Source: Comamonadaceae bacterium
GTDB lineage: Bacteria; Pseudomonadota; Gammaproteobacteria; Burkholderiales; Burkholderiaceae_C
DNA length: 45,200 nucleotides
Reading direction: 5' to 3'
NCBI GenBank assembly: GCA_947456305.1
Contig: CANGPN010000010.1
Location: 32,001 to 77,200, forward strand
Shown in pieces: positions 1-7,978 of the stretch; the stretch's first letter is position 1; each line of letters opens with the position of its first letter. The position numbers were made by a program, and so were the translations under genes. The notes under the pieces were generated by a model. That model was not told where the DNA came from, made no database searches, and saw only the letters and a list, made by a program, of their open reading frames with translations.

Positions 1-1703
1 ATTTGGCCGTCCATGGCTTCGCGGTAACTCAGCACCGAACCTATGTCTTCAGGCTCATACTGCTGGCCGACACTGGAATAAATGCCAACTTGTTTGAACA
101 AGTTCGCCATGCCGAAGGTGCGCGCCTCATCGGCGACGATGGGCACCACACGCGGTCCGAGTTGCGGGTCTTTCAGCAACTGTCCCAAAATGCGCACAAA
201 GGCCATGGTGGTCGACATTTCTTTGTGGTCGGCTTGCAAAGCAAAGCTTGCGTAGCTGGAGAGCGCGGGTACCGGCACAACCTCACAAGCCGTGTCGCGC
301 TTGGGCAAGTAGCCGCCCAGCGCCGTCCGTTTGGCATGCAGGTATTGCATTTCAGGCGAATCCGCCGCCGGTTTGAAGAAGTCCAGGTTGGTGGCCTGCG
401 CATCCGATAAAGGCAAATTGAAACGGTTACGAAATGCGAGCAAGGCAGATTCGTCAAGTTTTTTCTGGCTGTGCGTTGTCATCTTGCCTTGACCGGCTTG
501 GCCCATGCCATAGCCTTTTTTGGTGTGCGCCAGAATGACAGTGGGTTGTCCGGTGTGAGCGGCTGCGGCTGCGTAGGCTGCGTGGATTTTCACCAGATCG
601 TGGCCGCCGCGTTTGAGTCTGTCGATTTGCTCATCCGTCAAGCCTTGCGCGAGTTGCGCGAGCTCGGGGTTTTGGCCGAAGAAGGATTCGCGGTTAAAGC
701 GACCGTCCTTGGCGGCAAATGTTTGCATCTGGCCATCGACTGTGTTGGCAAACGCCTTGACCAATGCGCCGTGCGTGTCGCGTGCGAATAAGCCGTCCCA
801 GTCGCTGCCCCAAATCAATTTGATGACGTTCCACCCGGCCCCGCGAAACAGTTTTTCCAATTCATCGATGATGCGGCCATTGCCGCGCACCGGCCCGTCC
901 AAGCGTTGCAAATTGCAGTTCACTACCCAGACCAGGTTGTCTAAGCGTTCGCGTGAGGCCAGCGTGAGGGCGCTCATGCTCTCCGGTTCGTCCATCTCGC
1001 CGTCGCCGAACACGCCCCAGACCTTTCGGTTCTGGCAATTGAGTAAGCCCCTGTGCGTCAAGTAGCGCATGAAGCGTGCGTGGTAGATGGAGCTGATCGG
1101 GCCTATGCCCATGGAGCCGGTGGGGAACTGCCAGAAGTCCGGCATCAACCACGGATGCGGGTAACTGGAGAGGCCGCGTGCGCCTTCGCGCGGGGCTTTG
1201 AGTTCCTGGCGGTAATGCGATAAGTCGGCTTCGCTCAATCGGCCTTCGAGGTAGGCGCGGGCGTAAACACCGGGTGCGCTGTGCGGCTGGAAAAACACCA
1301 GATCGCCTTGGTGCTTGTCGTCGCGGGCATGGAAAAAATGGTTGTAGCCGACCTCGAACAAATCGGCAGCGCTGGCGTAGCTCGCGATGTGGCCGCCGAG
1401 TTCGCCATAAGCACCGTTGGCTTTAGCCACCATGGCCAACGCATTCCAACGCATGAGTGATGCGAGCTTTTCCTCGATGGCCAGGTCGCCGGGGTAGGGC
1501 AGCTGAGCTTGCACCGGAATGGTGTTGACATAAGGCGTGACCAGTTCGGGCGACCATTCAATCTGGCTTTGGTGCGCCAATGCCACCATTTGGTCCAACA
1601 AGTAGCGAGCACGCTCCGGACCGTAAGCGCCGACCACGCCTTGAAAAGCCTGGCGCCATTCGGCGGTTTCAATCGGGTCGATGTCAGTGGTTTTTTGCAG
1701 CAT
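1..1703 (-). CDS. Pyruvate dehydrogenase-type E1 component, MdeB-like, 3' end cut by window edge
   Basis: This is the N-terminal 567 residues of a homodimeric thiamine-diphosphate 2-oxoacid dehydrogenase E1; the frame is open to the window edge, and about 320 residues are missing compared with AceE (about 890). It starts at the ATG at 1703 (MLQKTTDIDP). Family features include RWNALAMVAKANG near residue 90, the TPP/Mg motif GDGEMDEPES from about residue 233 and the matching NCNLQRLDGPVRGNG. It is a paralogue of the aceE at 27019, which sits with E2 and E3 genes, whereas this copy sits divergently beside an Lrp-type regulator. That resembles Pseudomonas putida mdeB, an alpha-ketobutyrate-handling E1 next to the Lrp-type mdeR, although no mdeA lies between the two genes here. 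E1 identity is near certain; substrate (pyruvate or 2-oxobutyrate) is inference. Confidence 0.9.
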   Translation of the reverse strand, partial: MLQKTTDIDPIETAEWRQAFQGVVGAYGPERARYLLDQMVALAHQSQIEWSPELVTPYVNTIPVQAQLPYPGDLAIEEKLASLMRWNALAMVAKANGAYGELGGHIASYASAADLFEVGYNHFFHARDDKHQGDLVFFQPHSAPGVYARAYLEGRLSEADLSHYRQELKAPREGARGLSSYPHPWLMPDFWQFPTGSMGIGPISSIYHARFMRYLTHRGLLNCQNRKVWGVFGDGEMDEPESMSALTLASRERLDNLVWVVNCNLQRLDGPVRGNGRIIDELEKLFRGAGWNVIKLIWGSDWDGLFARDTHGALVKAFANTVDGQMQTFAAKDGRFNRESFFGQNPELAQLAQGLTDEQIDRLKRGGHDLVKIHAAYAAAAAHTGQPTVILAHTKKGYGMGQAGQGKMTTHSQKKLDESALLAFRNRFNLPLSDAQATNLDFFKPAADSPEMQYLHAKRTALGGYLPKRDTACEVVPVPALSSYASFALQADHKEMSTTMAFVRILGQLLKDPQLGPRVVPIVADEARTFGMANLFKQVGIYSSVGQQYEPEDIGSVLSYREAMDGQ

Positions 1704-1836
1704 GTGTCGTCTCAAAAGCGTGAATCAGATGCTGATGAATATAAAGAGTTGAGCGCGGAATGTGCTGTGGATAAAGCATGGAATTACCTATTCAAATAGC
1801 ATAAAATACCATGAAAATATGTTTTTAAGGTTATTT

Positions 1837-2313
1837 ATGCTTTTAGATGCCGTGGACTACAAAATATTGGCGCAATTGCAAGAAGACTCGTCTTTGACCA
1901 ACGTAGAGCTAGCGAGACGGGTGCATTTGTCGCCGTCGCCGTGTTTGCAAAGGGTCAAGGCCTTGGAAGCCGCAGGCGTGATTCAGCGATATGTGGCGCT
2001 GACCCAGCCGCAGGCGCTGGGTTTGGGTTTGAATGTATTTATCTCCATCAGTTTGAAGGAACAGTCCAAGGCGGCGCTGGCCGAGTTTGAGCAGCGCATT
2101 GCCGAGCACGACGAAGTAATGGAGTGTTATTTGATGACCGGCGATTCCGACTATTTAATTCGCGTGGCGATTGCCGACATGGCGGCGCTGGAGAAATTCA
2201 TCTTGGAGCAACTCACACCCATCCCCGGGGTAGAAAAAATCCGCAGCAGTTTTGCATTAAAGCAGGTGCGTTACAAAACAGCTTTGCCTTTGAAAACCTC
2301 AGCCACGGATTGA
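1837..2313 (+). CDS. Lrp/AsnC-family transcriptional regulator
   Basis: A 158-residue feast/famine regulator. The N-terminal helix-turn-helix is seen in [20 protein letters not shown] followed by [10 protein letters not shown], typical of Lrp. The C-terminal half is the RAM ligand-binding/oligomerisation domain ([14 protein letters not shown], then [20 protein letters not shown]). The ATG at 1837 is chosen because AAGG lies 6 bases upstream and the protein then begins directly at the family start ([10 protein letters not shown]); in-frame starts at 1819 and 1762 would add non-conserved residues. It is divergent from the E1 gene at 1703 across 133 bases of partly AT-rich DNA, so it most likely controls that gene and itself, probably in response to an amino acid or 2-oxoacid. 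It may be an MdeR equivalent, but the family is large. Confidence 0.92.
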   Translation: MLLDAVDYKILAQLQEDSSLTNVELARRVHLSPSPCLQRVKALEAAGVIQRYVALTQPQALGLGLNVFISISLKEQSKAALAEFEQRIAEHDEVMECYLMTGDSDYLIRVAIADMAALEKFILEQLTPIPGVEKIRSSFALKQVRYKTALPLKTSATD

Positions 2314-2365
2314 TCAATTCAAAGTAGCTGCGACTGGGTTTTTCCGCGCATGCTGTTCTGCTGTA

Positions 2366-2803
2366 TCACTTGGCTTTGTCTATGGCCTTTTTCAAGTCCA
2401 CGTATTCCTCACACTTGACGCCGCAGATTTTTTCCAGCGATGCCAGCAATTCTTTGGCTTTGGCGATTTCCTTGGTTTGCACATAAGCCACGCCCAGGTA
2501 TTCATGCGCGCCCCGGTGCTGCGGGTCTATGCGCAAGGCTTCTTTGTAATTGAAGATGGCTTCCGGGTAGCGCTTGGCGTTGCGCAGGCTGTAACCCAGC
2601 AAGTTGTAACCGTCGGCGTCGTTGGGGTTGGCTTTGACAAATTTTTCTAAGGTTGAGATAGCCCCGGACCAGTCTTTTTTCTCGATCTGGGCTTTGGCAT
2701 TACCCAAGTCAGTACCAGCCGCAGCCGGGCCCGAGGTATCGGCGGCTTGGGCCAGTTGCAGATTCAAACCTAGCAGGGCAACTATCAACAGGTGTTTGGT
2801 CAT
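2366..2803 (-). CDS. Exported tetratricopeptide-repeat protein
   Basis: A 145-residue protein with a signal peptide (MTKHLLIVALLGLNLQLAQA, cleavage likely after the AQA) and about three TPR units: KKDWSGAISTLEKFVKANPN, then DGYNLLGYSLRNAKRYPEAI, then HEYLGVAYVQTKEIAKAKEL. The C-terminal tail contains CGVKCEEYVDLKKA, whose two cysteines could form a disulfide in the periplasm. TPR proteins act as protein-binding scaffolds; no partner is evident here. The gene stands alone on the minus strand between the Lrp gene and the oxygenase gene, so it is probably its own transcription unit. Export and fold are well supported; role is unknown. Confidence 0.85.
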   Translation of the reverse strand: MTKHLLIVALLGLNLQLAQAADTSGPAAAGTDLGNAKAQIEKKDWSGAISTLEKFVKANPNDADGYNLLGYSLRNAKRYPEAIFNYKEALRIDPQHRGAHEYLGVAYVQTKEIAKAKELLASLEKICGVKCEEYVDLKKAIDKAK

Positions 2804-2930
2804 GATTTACTTTCAAAAAGTAGGCTGAAAAGCGGGAATAACCGCATTATGCAGAGATGGCACCAAGTTGACACTCGGTGCAGTCACTTGGTTGGATAAT
2901 GCCGGTATCTGATTTGAAACTGGAGCCCCC

Positions 2931-3812
2931 ATGAGACTCACACCTGAACAACTCGCTGAATTTGACCGCGAAGGCTATTTGTTTTTCCCTGGCTTATTTA
3001 CCCCAGAGGAAACCAAAAATCTGGTGGACGAGGTGCCGAATCTCTACAGCCGTCGCGAGGCTTACAACGTACGCGAAAAAGGCAAAGACGCGGTGCGCAC
3101 CAATTTCGCCGCACATATGTATTCAGAGCCGTTTGCCAAACTGGCCCGTCACCCGCGCATGATCAATCCGGTCGAAGATTTGTTCGGTGAAAAGCTCTAC
3201 ATGCACCAGTTCAAGATCAACGGCAAGATGGCTTTTGAAGGCGATGTGTGGCAATGGCACCAGGACTATGGCACTTGGCTCAACGACGACATGATGCCCA
3301 CAGAGCGTGCCATGAACGTGGCCATTTTTCTGGACGATGTCAACGAATTCAACGGCCCTTTGATGTTCATTCCCGGTAGCCATAAAAAAGGTGTGATTGA
3401 TGCCAAGCATGACTTGACCACCACCAGCTATCCGCTGTGGACTGTTGATAACGATTTGATCGCCCAGTTGGTGGAGCGCGCAGGCGGCAAAAAAGGCGGC
3501 ATCGTCAGCCCAACCGGTCCGGCAGGTTCCATGATTTTGTTTCACAGCTGTCTGGTTCACGCCTCGGCCAGTAATTTGTCCCCTTGGAACCGTGTCAGTG
3601 TCTATCTCAGCCTGTGCGCTGTGTCCAACCACATCCGTCGCCATAAGCGCCCTGAATACATTGCACACCGGGATTTCACGCCCATCGAATGTCTGCCCGA
3701 TGATTGCCTGACCAAGTCTTACCCGGTAGATTTGCCTTGGGCCAAAGGCCTGCCCGCCAGTGCGCTGGTCACCACCGATGTGCCGATTGACCAGACCAAA
3801 ACCGCCGCATGA
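2931..3812 (+). CDS. PhyH-family Fe(II)/2-oxoglutarate dioxygenase, EctD-like
   Basis: A 293-residue cytoplasmic non-heme iron oxygenase of the phytanoyl-CoA dioxygenase family. The iron triad is visible as H110-Q-D112 (WQWHQDYGTW) and a distal His at 210 (LVHASASN), with R221 (NRVSVYLS) placed to bind 2-oxoglutarate. The core AMNVAIFLDDVNEFNGPL and FIPGSH is close to ectoine hydroxylase-type proteins, but the ectoine synthesis genes are absent and the HQDYGTW motif is not the usual EctD one. The start is supported by GGAG 5 bases upstream. Its stop overlaps the start of the next gene by 4 bases (ATGA), so the two are very likely co-translated and act on the same compound. Hydroxylation of a small metabolite is inferred; the substrate is unknown. 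Confidence 0.88.
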   Translation: MRLTPEQLAEFDREGYLFFPGLFTPEETKNLVDEVPNLYSRREAYNVREKGKDAVRTNFAAHMYSEPFAKLARHPRMINPVEDLFGEKLYMHQFKINGKMAFEGDVWQWHQDYGTWLNDDMMPTERAMNVAIFLDDVNEFNGPLMFIPGSHKKGVIDAKHDLTTTSYPLWTVDNDLIAQLVERAGGKKGGIVSPTGPAGSMILFHSCLVHASASNLSPWNRVSVYLSLCAVSNHIRRHKRPEYIAHRDFTPIECLPDDCLTKSYPVDLPWAKGLPASALVTTDVPIDQTKTAA

Positions 3813-5149
3813 GTCTTTACCAACAACTTCAACAACGGGCTGCTGACAACAACCCGGTCCGAGTGGTGCTCATTGGAGCCGGTAAGTTCGGGGCTATGTA
3901 TTTGGCGCAAGTGCCGCGCACCCCCGGAGTGCATTTGGTTGGCATTGCCGACTTATCGATTGACAACGCGCGCGCCAATTTGCAGCGCGTTGGTTGGCCG
4001 GCACACCAAGCCTCAGCAAAGACCCTTGACGATGCGTTCAAACAAGGCCTGACATTTTTGACGCAAGACTGGCAGTCCTTGGTATCGCACCCGCTGGTTG
4101 ATGTGGTGGTGGAATGCACCGGAAACCCTATCGCTGCGGTAGAGCATTGCCTGGCTGCTTTCGCCCATGGCAAACACGTGGTGAATGTCACGGTCGAGGC
4201 GGATGCGTTTTGCGGACCATTGCTGGCTCGCAAGGCCGCAGACGCTGGCCTGGTGTATTCGCTGGCCTTTGGCGATCAGCCCGCACTCATTTGCGACTTG
4301 GTCGACTGGGCCCGCACCTGTGGATTCCCGGTGACTGCTGCCGGTCGCGGCCACAAATGGCTGCCGCATTTCAGCGAATCTACGCCTGAAACGGTTTGGG
4401 GCAATTACGGTTTGACCCCCGAACAAGCCGCGCGTGGCGGATTGAACCCCAAAATGTTCAACAGTTTTTTGGACGGCTCCAAGCCTTCGATTGAATGCAC
4501 AGCGGTTTCAAATGCAACAGGTCTGCACGTGCCGTCCAACGGCTTGCTGTATCCGCCTGCCAGCGTAGAAGACATACCATTTGTCACCCGTCCTATCAGC
4601 GAAGGCGGTGTGCTCGAGCGCAAAGGCATGGTCGAGGTGATTTCTTCACTGGAGGCCGATGGTCGTGTCATTCCTTACGACATTCGCATGGGCGTGTGGG
4701 TCACGGTGGAGGCTGAAACCGACTACATCAAACATTGTTTCGAGGAATACAACGCACACACCGATCCGAGCGGACGCTATTTCACGCTTTACAAACGCTG
4801 GCATTTGATTGGACTTGAAGTCGGCATGTCTGTTGCCAGCGTCGCTTTGCGGGGCGAGGCCACCGGTGTGGCTCAGGCTTGGCATGCCGATGTGGTGGCC
4901 ACAGCCAAGCGCGACTTGAAAGCCGGTGAAATGCTGGACGGCGAGGGTGGCTATACGGTCTGGGGTAAATTGCTGCCCGCCAAAGTGTCTGCAGCCAAGG
5001 GTGGTTTGCCCTTGGGTCTGGCACACCAAGTCAAACTGGTCCGAGATGTCAAAAAAGGTCAGTCTTTGTGCTGGGACGATGTGGCCATGGACACGGCTTT
5101 ACCAGCCTACAAAATCCGCAAAGAAATGGAAAGTTTGTTTCAGTTTTAA
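3809..5149 (+). CDS. Homoserine-dehydrogenase-like NAD(P) oxidoreductase with C-terminal SAF domain
   Basis: A 446-residue protein of the COG4091 type. A Rossmann fold begins at residue 17 (VRVVLIGAGKFGAMYLAQ, GxGxxG at 23-28), followed by VDVVVECTGNP, typical of homoserine dehydrogenase-like proteins. The middle region (AFGDQPALICDLVDWAR, AAGRGHKWLPHF) is the dimer/substrate domain. The last hundred residues are a SAF-like domain (KRDLKAGEMLDGEGGYTVWG, later VKLVRDVKKGQSL). It is not a biosynthetic Hom protein, which has a different C-terminus. Family members are often found with sugar-acid or polyol genes, but the substrate is not known to me. The 4-base overlap with the upstream oxygenase suggests successive reactions on one substrate. 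Confidence 0.85.
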   Translation: MSLYQQLQQRAADNNPVRVVLIGAGKFGAMYLAQVPRTPGVHLVGIADLSIDNARANLQRVGWPAHQASAKTLDDAFKQGLTFLTQDWQSLVSHPLVDVVVECTGNPIAAVEHCLAAFAHGKHVVNVTVEADAFCGPLLARKAADAGLVYSLAFGDQPALICDLVDWARTCGFPVTAAGRGHKWLPHFSESTPETVWGNYGLTPEQAARGGLNPKMFNSFLDGSKPSIECTAVSNATGLHVPSNGLLYPPASVEDIPFVTRPISEGGVLERKGMVEVISSLEADGRVIPYDIRMGVWVTVEAETDYIKHCFEEYNAHTDPSGRYFTLYKRWHLIGLEVGMSVASVALRGEATGVAQAWHADVVATAKRDLKAGEMLDGEGGYTVWGKLLPAKVSAAKGGLPLGLAHQVKLVRDVKKGQSLCWDDVAMDTALPAYKIRKEMESLFQF

Positions 5150-5161
5150 TTCACCGGCGAC

Positions 5162-5812
5162 TCAGCGCTTGCTGAGTTCGCTGCGGATCACTTTCATGAG
5201 CAACATCCACTCACCGCCGTTTTGCACGGTGAAAGTGAAGCGGTCTTTCATGCCGTTATTCATTTCTATTTCATGCCAGTTAGCAAAAATCGACAAGCCG
5301 CCTTTGCGTACCGCTGTGTCAGTGAACGAGATTTCTATGTGAATAAACGAAATCTCTTCGTTGCTGTCAAACGATTTGAAATACAAGCCATCTGACAATA
5401 AATAAAGCACCCCGGTAGGCATAGAAAACCGGCTGGTAGTATTGGCCGGGCCATAGGCGATGATGGTTTTATTGATCAACTCCACAGGTATGGTTTGTTG
5501 GATGATTTGTTGGGTATCGTGCGACTTATAAAGCGCAAAAGCCAGACCCACACCCAGAATGCAGAGTGCGTAGGTGTTGTTGAGAGTGGCCACAAAAACC
5601 AGCATGGCAAGCCATATGAACGGCATCCACAAATCCATGCGCATTTGCCATGGACTGCGGGAAATCAGCAATGAGCTGTTGTCCAGCGTATTGGCCAGTA
5701 TCAGCGGTGAGATGCTGGGCTTCTGTTTTTCGACATGCGGTAAGTGAGAGCCGCAATTCTGGCAAAAAACGTTTTCGCTGGGGTTGATGAAATAGCAGCT
5801 GGTGCAAATCAT
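5162..5812 (-). CDS. Zinc-ribbon membrane protein of unknown function
   Basis: A 216-residue protein beginning MICTSCYFINPSENVFCQNC: Cys3, Cys6, Cys17 and Cys20 form a zinc ribbon. After a linker, two close hydrophobic segments (MPFIWLAMLVFVATL and TYALCILGVGLAFALY) form a membrane hairpin at about residues 70-105. The remaining C-terminal 110 residues look like a soluble beta-rich domain (GVLYLLSDGLYFKSFDSNEE, then a region ending MLLMKVIRSELSKR) and would lie in the cytoplasm with the ribbon. The ATG at 5812 is chosen because the ribbon starts there; upstream codons in this frame read through the neighbouring gene. It is the last gene of a three-gene minus-strand cluster, 25 bases after the 463-residue protein. 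No function is recognised. Confidence 0.8.
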   Translation of the reverse strand: MICTSCYFINPSENVFCQNCGSHLPHVEKQKPSISPLILANTLDNSSLLISRSPWQMRMDLWMPFIWLAMLVFVATLNNTYALCILGVGLAFALYKSHDTQQIIQQTIPVELINKTIIAYGPANTTSRFSMPTGVLYLLSDGLYFKSFDSNEEISFIHIEISFTDTAVRKGGLSIFANWHEIEMNNGMKDRFTFTVQNGGEWMLLMKVIRSELSKR

Positions 5813-5837
5813 GGCTGGCTTTCGATGTGCATCGCTG

Positions 5838-7229
5838 TCAATGGCTCTTAGGCTTGCTGCTGCCTGAGGCGGGTTTGTCGTGTGAGGAGGAAGCGCCGTG
5901 ACCGCTGTCCTCTTTGCTCTGTGCATCTTTGGCCGGTTCCCCGTGGGCAGATTCCCCATGGGCCGGTTCACCATGCGAGGGTGCGTCGTGGGCAGGTGCA
6001 TCATGCCCGCTTTCGCCGTGTGCAGGTTTGTCATGACCGGCATCTGATTCGCCAGTCGCAGCATCGTGCGAGGTATGGGCCGCTGGTGATGTTTCGCGGC
6101 TGAGGAAGTTATAAATGGCCAAAGAACTCAACACCACGGTCAAGCCGCAGAGCAAACCGATGACAAAAATAATGAATCCGCCGCTGCCCTCTGTGTCGTC
6201 TTGGCTTGACTTGGTGGCTTTGGCTGATTTGGCTGCTGTTTCGTCAACTTTTTTACTGATGGCTTGCAGCTTGGTTTTGAGCTCATTGACGGCTGCGCTC
6301 ATGGGTGCAAGATTGCTTTCCAGGGTTTTGGCTGATTGTGTGTTCTCTGCCATCAAACTCTCAATCCGGGCCAGAATTTCCTGATTGGAAGACTCTACGT
6401 TGGCTGCATTCAGGGTGATGTTCTGGCTGAAATATTTCTGCAATTCGATTTTTTGCTTATCCAGCGAGAGCTTGAACTCTTCAGGCAATTTGATGACACC
6501 TGCGCTTGGCGCTTGGCTGAGTTGGACTTTGATCTCAGCCAGTTGATCAGTGAGCTGATTCTGGCGATCTATCACTTGCTTAAGCAAAGCTTCAGCCGGA
6601 TTGGGTAAAGACTGCAAATGGCTGATCTGCTGAGAATTCAAAGACAAAAAATCCAGCATTTGTGTATGCTTATCCAGCAATTTTTTGATCCCGGATTCGG
6701 CTTGTTCTCTGTCTGCCAGCCATTCAGAATCGACCGCAAGCAAAGTCTTGGGATGGCTGGCGTCGCCAGACAGGGATTTATCCACTTCGACTTCGGCAAC
6801 AACAGCATCAGGTTTGATAGATTCGGACTTTTGCTCAGCAGAAACTTTGGCTGTTTCAGGTTTGACTGTGTCCTCGGATTTGGTAGCCAAAGGAGGCTGT
6901 GCAGCGACTTTATGATCGGTTGTCTCATCCTGGGGATGCGCCATCAAGTCCAGATCGATTTTCAACAACGAAGCGTGCTCAACGCTTGATGGTGCGACGT
7001 CCAGGGTCAGAACCAAATCTTCAACTTCATGCAAAGTATTTGCGCTAGCCTCGGCCGGCGGGGGGATGTCCGTCAGAGTTGCTTGCAACAATGACGATGC
7101 TTGAGTATCTTGCTCAGCAGCTGCAGCAGGCCGTTTAACGGGCGCGCCGCATTTACCGCAAAATTTCGCAGTCAGAGAGATGGGTTTTCCGCAAGCGCCG
7201 CAATCCATGGTGTTTCCTGTGTCTTTCAT
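5838..7229 (-). CDS. Zinc-ribbon / coiled-coil / single-pass membrane protein with His-rich tail
   Basis: A 463-residue protein of unknown function. In order: a zinc ribbon (Cys10, Cys13, Cys24, Cys27); an acidic low-complexity linker rich in Ala, Glu and Val (about 35-165); a helical, coiled-coil-like region with many Gln, Leu and Lys (about 165-335); one membrane helix (GFIIFVIGLLCGLTVVLSSL, 351-370, extending to about 376); and an 85-residue tail of Ala, Gly, Ser, Asp, Glu and His. Seven histidines in the tail fall at 399, 404, 409, 414, 419, 424 and 429. The predicted topology puts ribbon and coiled coil in the cytoplasm and the His tail in the periplasm. Its start overlaps the stop of the upstream gene by 4 bases, so the two are translationally coupled. 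No named family is recognised. Confidence 0.82.
   Translation of the reverse strand: MKDTGNTMDCGACGKPISLTAKFCGKCGAPVKRPAAAAEQDTQASSLLQATLTDIPPPAEASANTLHEVEDLVLTLDVAPSSVEHASLLKIDLDLMAHPQDETTDHKVAAQPPLATKSEDTVKPETAKVSAEQKSESIKPDAVVAEVEVDKSLSGDASHPKTLLAVDSEWLADREQAESGIKKLLDKHTQMLDFLSLNSQQISHLQSLPNPAEALLKQVIDRQNQLTDQLAEIKVQLSQAPSAGVIKLPEEFKLSLDKQKIELQKYFSQNITLNAANVESSNQEILARIESLMAENTQSAKTLESNLAPMSAAVNELKTKLQAISKKVDETAAKSAKATKSSQDDTEGSGGFIIFVIGLLCGLTVVLSSLAIYNFLSRETSPAAHTSHDAATGESDAGHDKPAHGESGHDAPAHDAPSHGEPAHGESAHGEPAKDAQSKEDSGHGASSSHDKPASGSSKPKSH
5931..6035 (-). repeat. Degenerate 15-bp tandem repeat encoding His-containing pentapeptides
   Basis: Seven consecutive 15-base units encode pentapeptides starting with His: HDKPA, HGESG, HDAPA, HDAPS, HGEPA, HGESA, HGEPA. 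The next unit begins with Lys (KDAQS). The units differ at synonymous and non-synonymous positions, so this is an old or selected repeat rather than a fresh expansion. It lies in the C-terminal tail of the 463-residue protein. A strict His every five residues suggests metal binding or a repeated contact surface (inference). Confidence 0.85.
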
Positions 7230-7741
7230 TCAGATGAATAAATTCGGCACGGGGAGTATTTACCTGAGCCTGCATGGTGTTCTTCGCAATCTCTGATCAC
7301 GATTTCTTCTGCTGCTTCCTGACTTTTGTCCGTGTAGGCGTCTGCACAGTAAGCTGCCTCGCCATCAAAACTGTAGACAAAGGCTTTGAACGGTTTGTCA
7401 GGAAAGTTTTTCCGGTTATAGCGTTCGAATAGTTTTTTGCATTTACCCAGTAGCGGCGGCTTATACAAATCCCCAAGGGTTTGAAAGCGTCCTGGTCTCT
7501 CTTGCGCCGCCATATCTTCTTGCAATGTCGAAGTTTCCAGCGGTGGCGAATGATCGGCACCATGTGCAGGTGCATGGCGTGTGTCTGCGTGTGCATCCTG
7601 AGGCGCGTGAGCCGCCGCATCTTCAACGCCGGCAGCCTGCGGCTGCGAAGCCTTTAAAAGCGCTTTCGAATAAAAGTACATGGGCACATTGATGGCAGTC
7701 ATCAATAAGGCCATGATCAAGTATTTATTCAGGCTGGACAT
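7226..7741 (-). CDS. Membrane-anchored protein with His-rich linker and four-cysteine periplasmic domain
   Basis: A 171-residue protein when started at the ATG at 7741; an in-frame TTG at 7783 would add 14 residues that look like leader DNA. An N-terminal membrane helix (YLIMALLMTAINVPMYFYSK, residues 7-26) anchors it. It is followed by a His-rich linker with His at 45, 51, 56, 60 and 64, then a folded domain with Cys101, Cys132, Cys152 and Cys165, which could make two disulfides in the periplasm. The end of the domain (DCEEHHAGSGKYSPCRIY) resembles the end of the exported protein at 16614. It is first in the three-gene cluster and overlaps the 463-residue gene by 4 bases; both place His-rich segments on the same predicted side of the membrane. 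Function unknown. Confidence 0.78.
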   Translation of the reverse strand: MSSLNKYLIMALLMTAINVPMYFYSKALLKASQPQAAGVEDAAAHAPQDAHADTRHAPAHGADHSPPLETSTLQEDMAAQERPGRFQTLGDLYKPPLLGKCKKLFERYNRKNFPDKPFKAFVYSFDGEAAYCADAYTDKSQEAAEEIVIRDCEEHHAGSGKYSPCRIYSSE

Positions 7742-7978
7742 AAGAGAGGTTGGAAAATAGTCAATATTGACTGCAGTTTGCAAGCCATTCTTGCACTACT
7801 GGGATCGGCTGATCATGCCTGTACTTGAGCCTTATGGACCGTGTAAATAAAGAATCCAGACTTTATAAAAGTAATAAAAGTCAATGATTGTGAATAGTTT
7901 TGTTTATTGATAAATATAAAAAAATGTAAATTCTGAATTAGAATAGGAACCTAAGATTAACAATCATTGAGGTTTTTC

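Noticed and set aside
2868-2900. Possible promoter TTGACA and GATAAT before the oxygenase gene
   Set aside because: The two boxes are 21 bases apart, too far for a standard sigma-70 promoter.
2931-3812. Ectoine hydroxylase (EctD)
   Set aside because: The protein is EctD-like, but no ectABC genes are near and its HQDYGTW motif differs from the EctD signature as I know it.
3809-5149. Biosynthetic homoserine dehydrogenase
   Set aside because: The C-terminus is SAF-like, not the ACT domain, and threonine genes are absent.
5813-6064. N-terminal extension of the zinc-ribbon protein at 5162
   Set aside because: The extra 84 residues are an out-of-frame reading of the His-repeat region of the neighbouring gene; the zinc ribbon begins right at the ATG at 5812.
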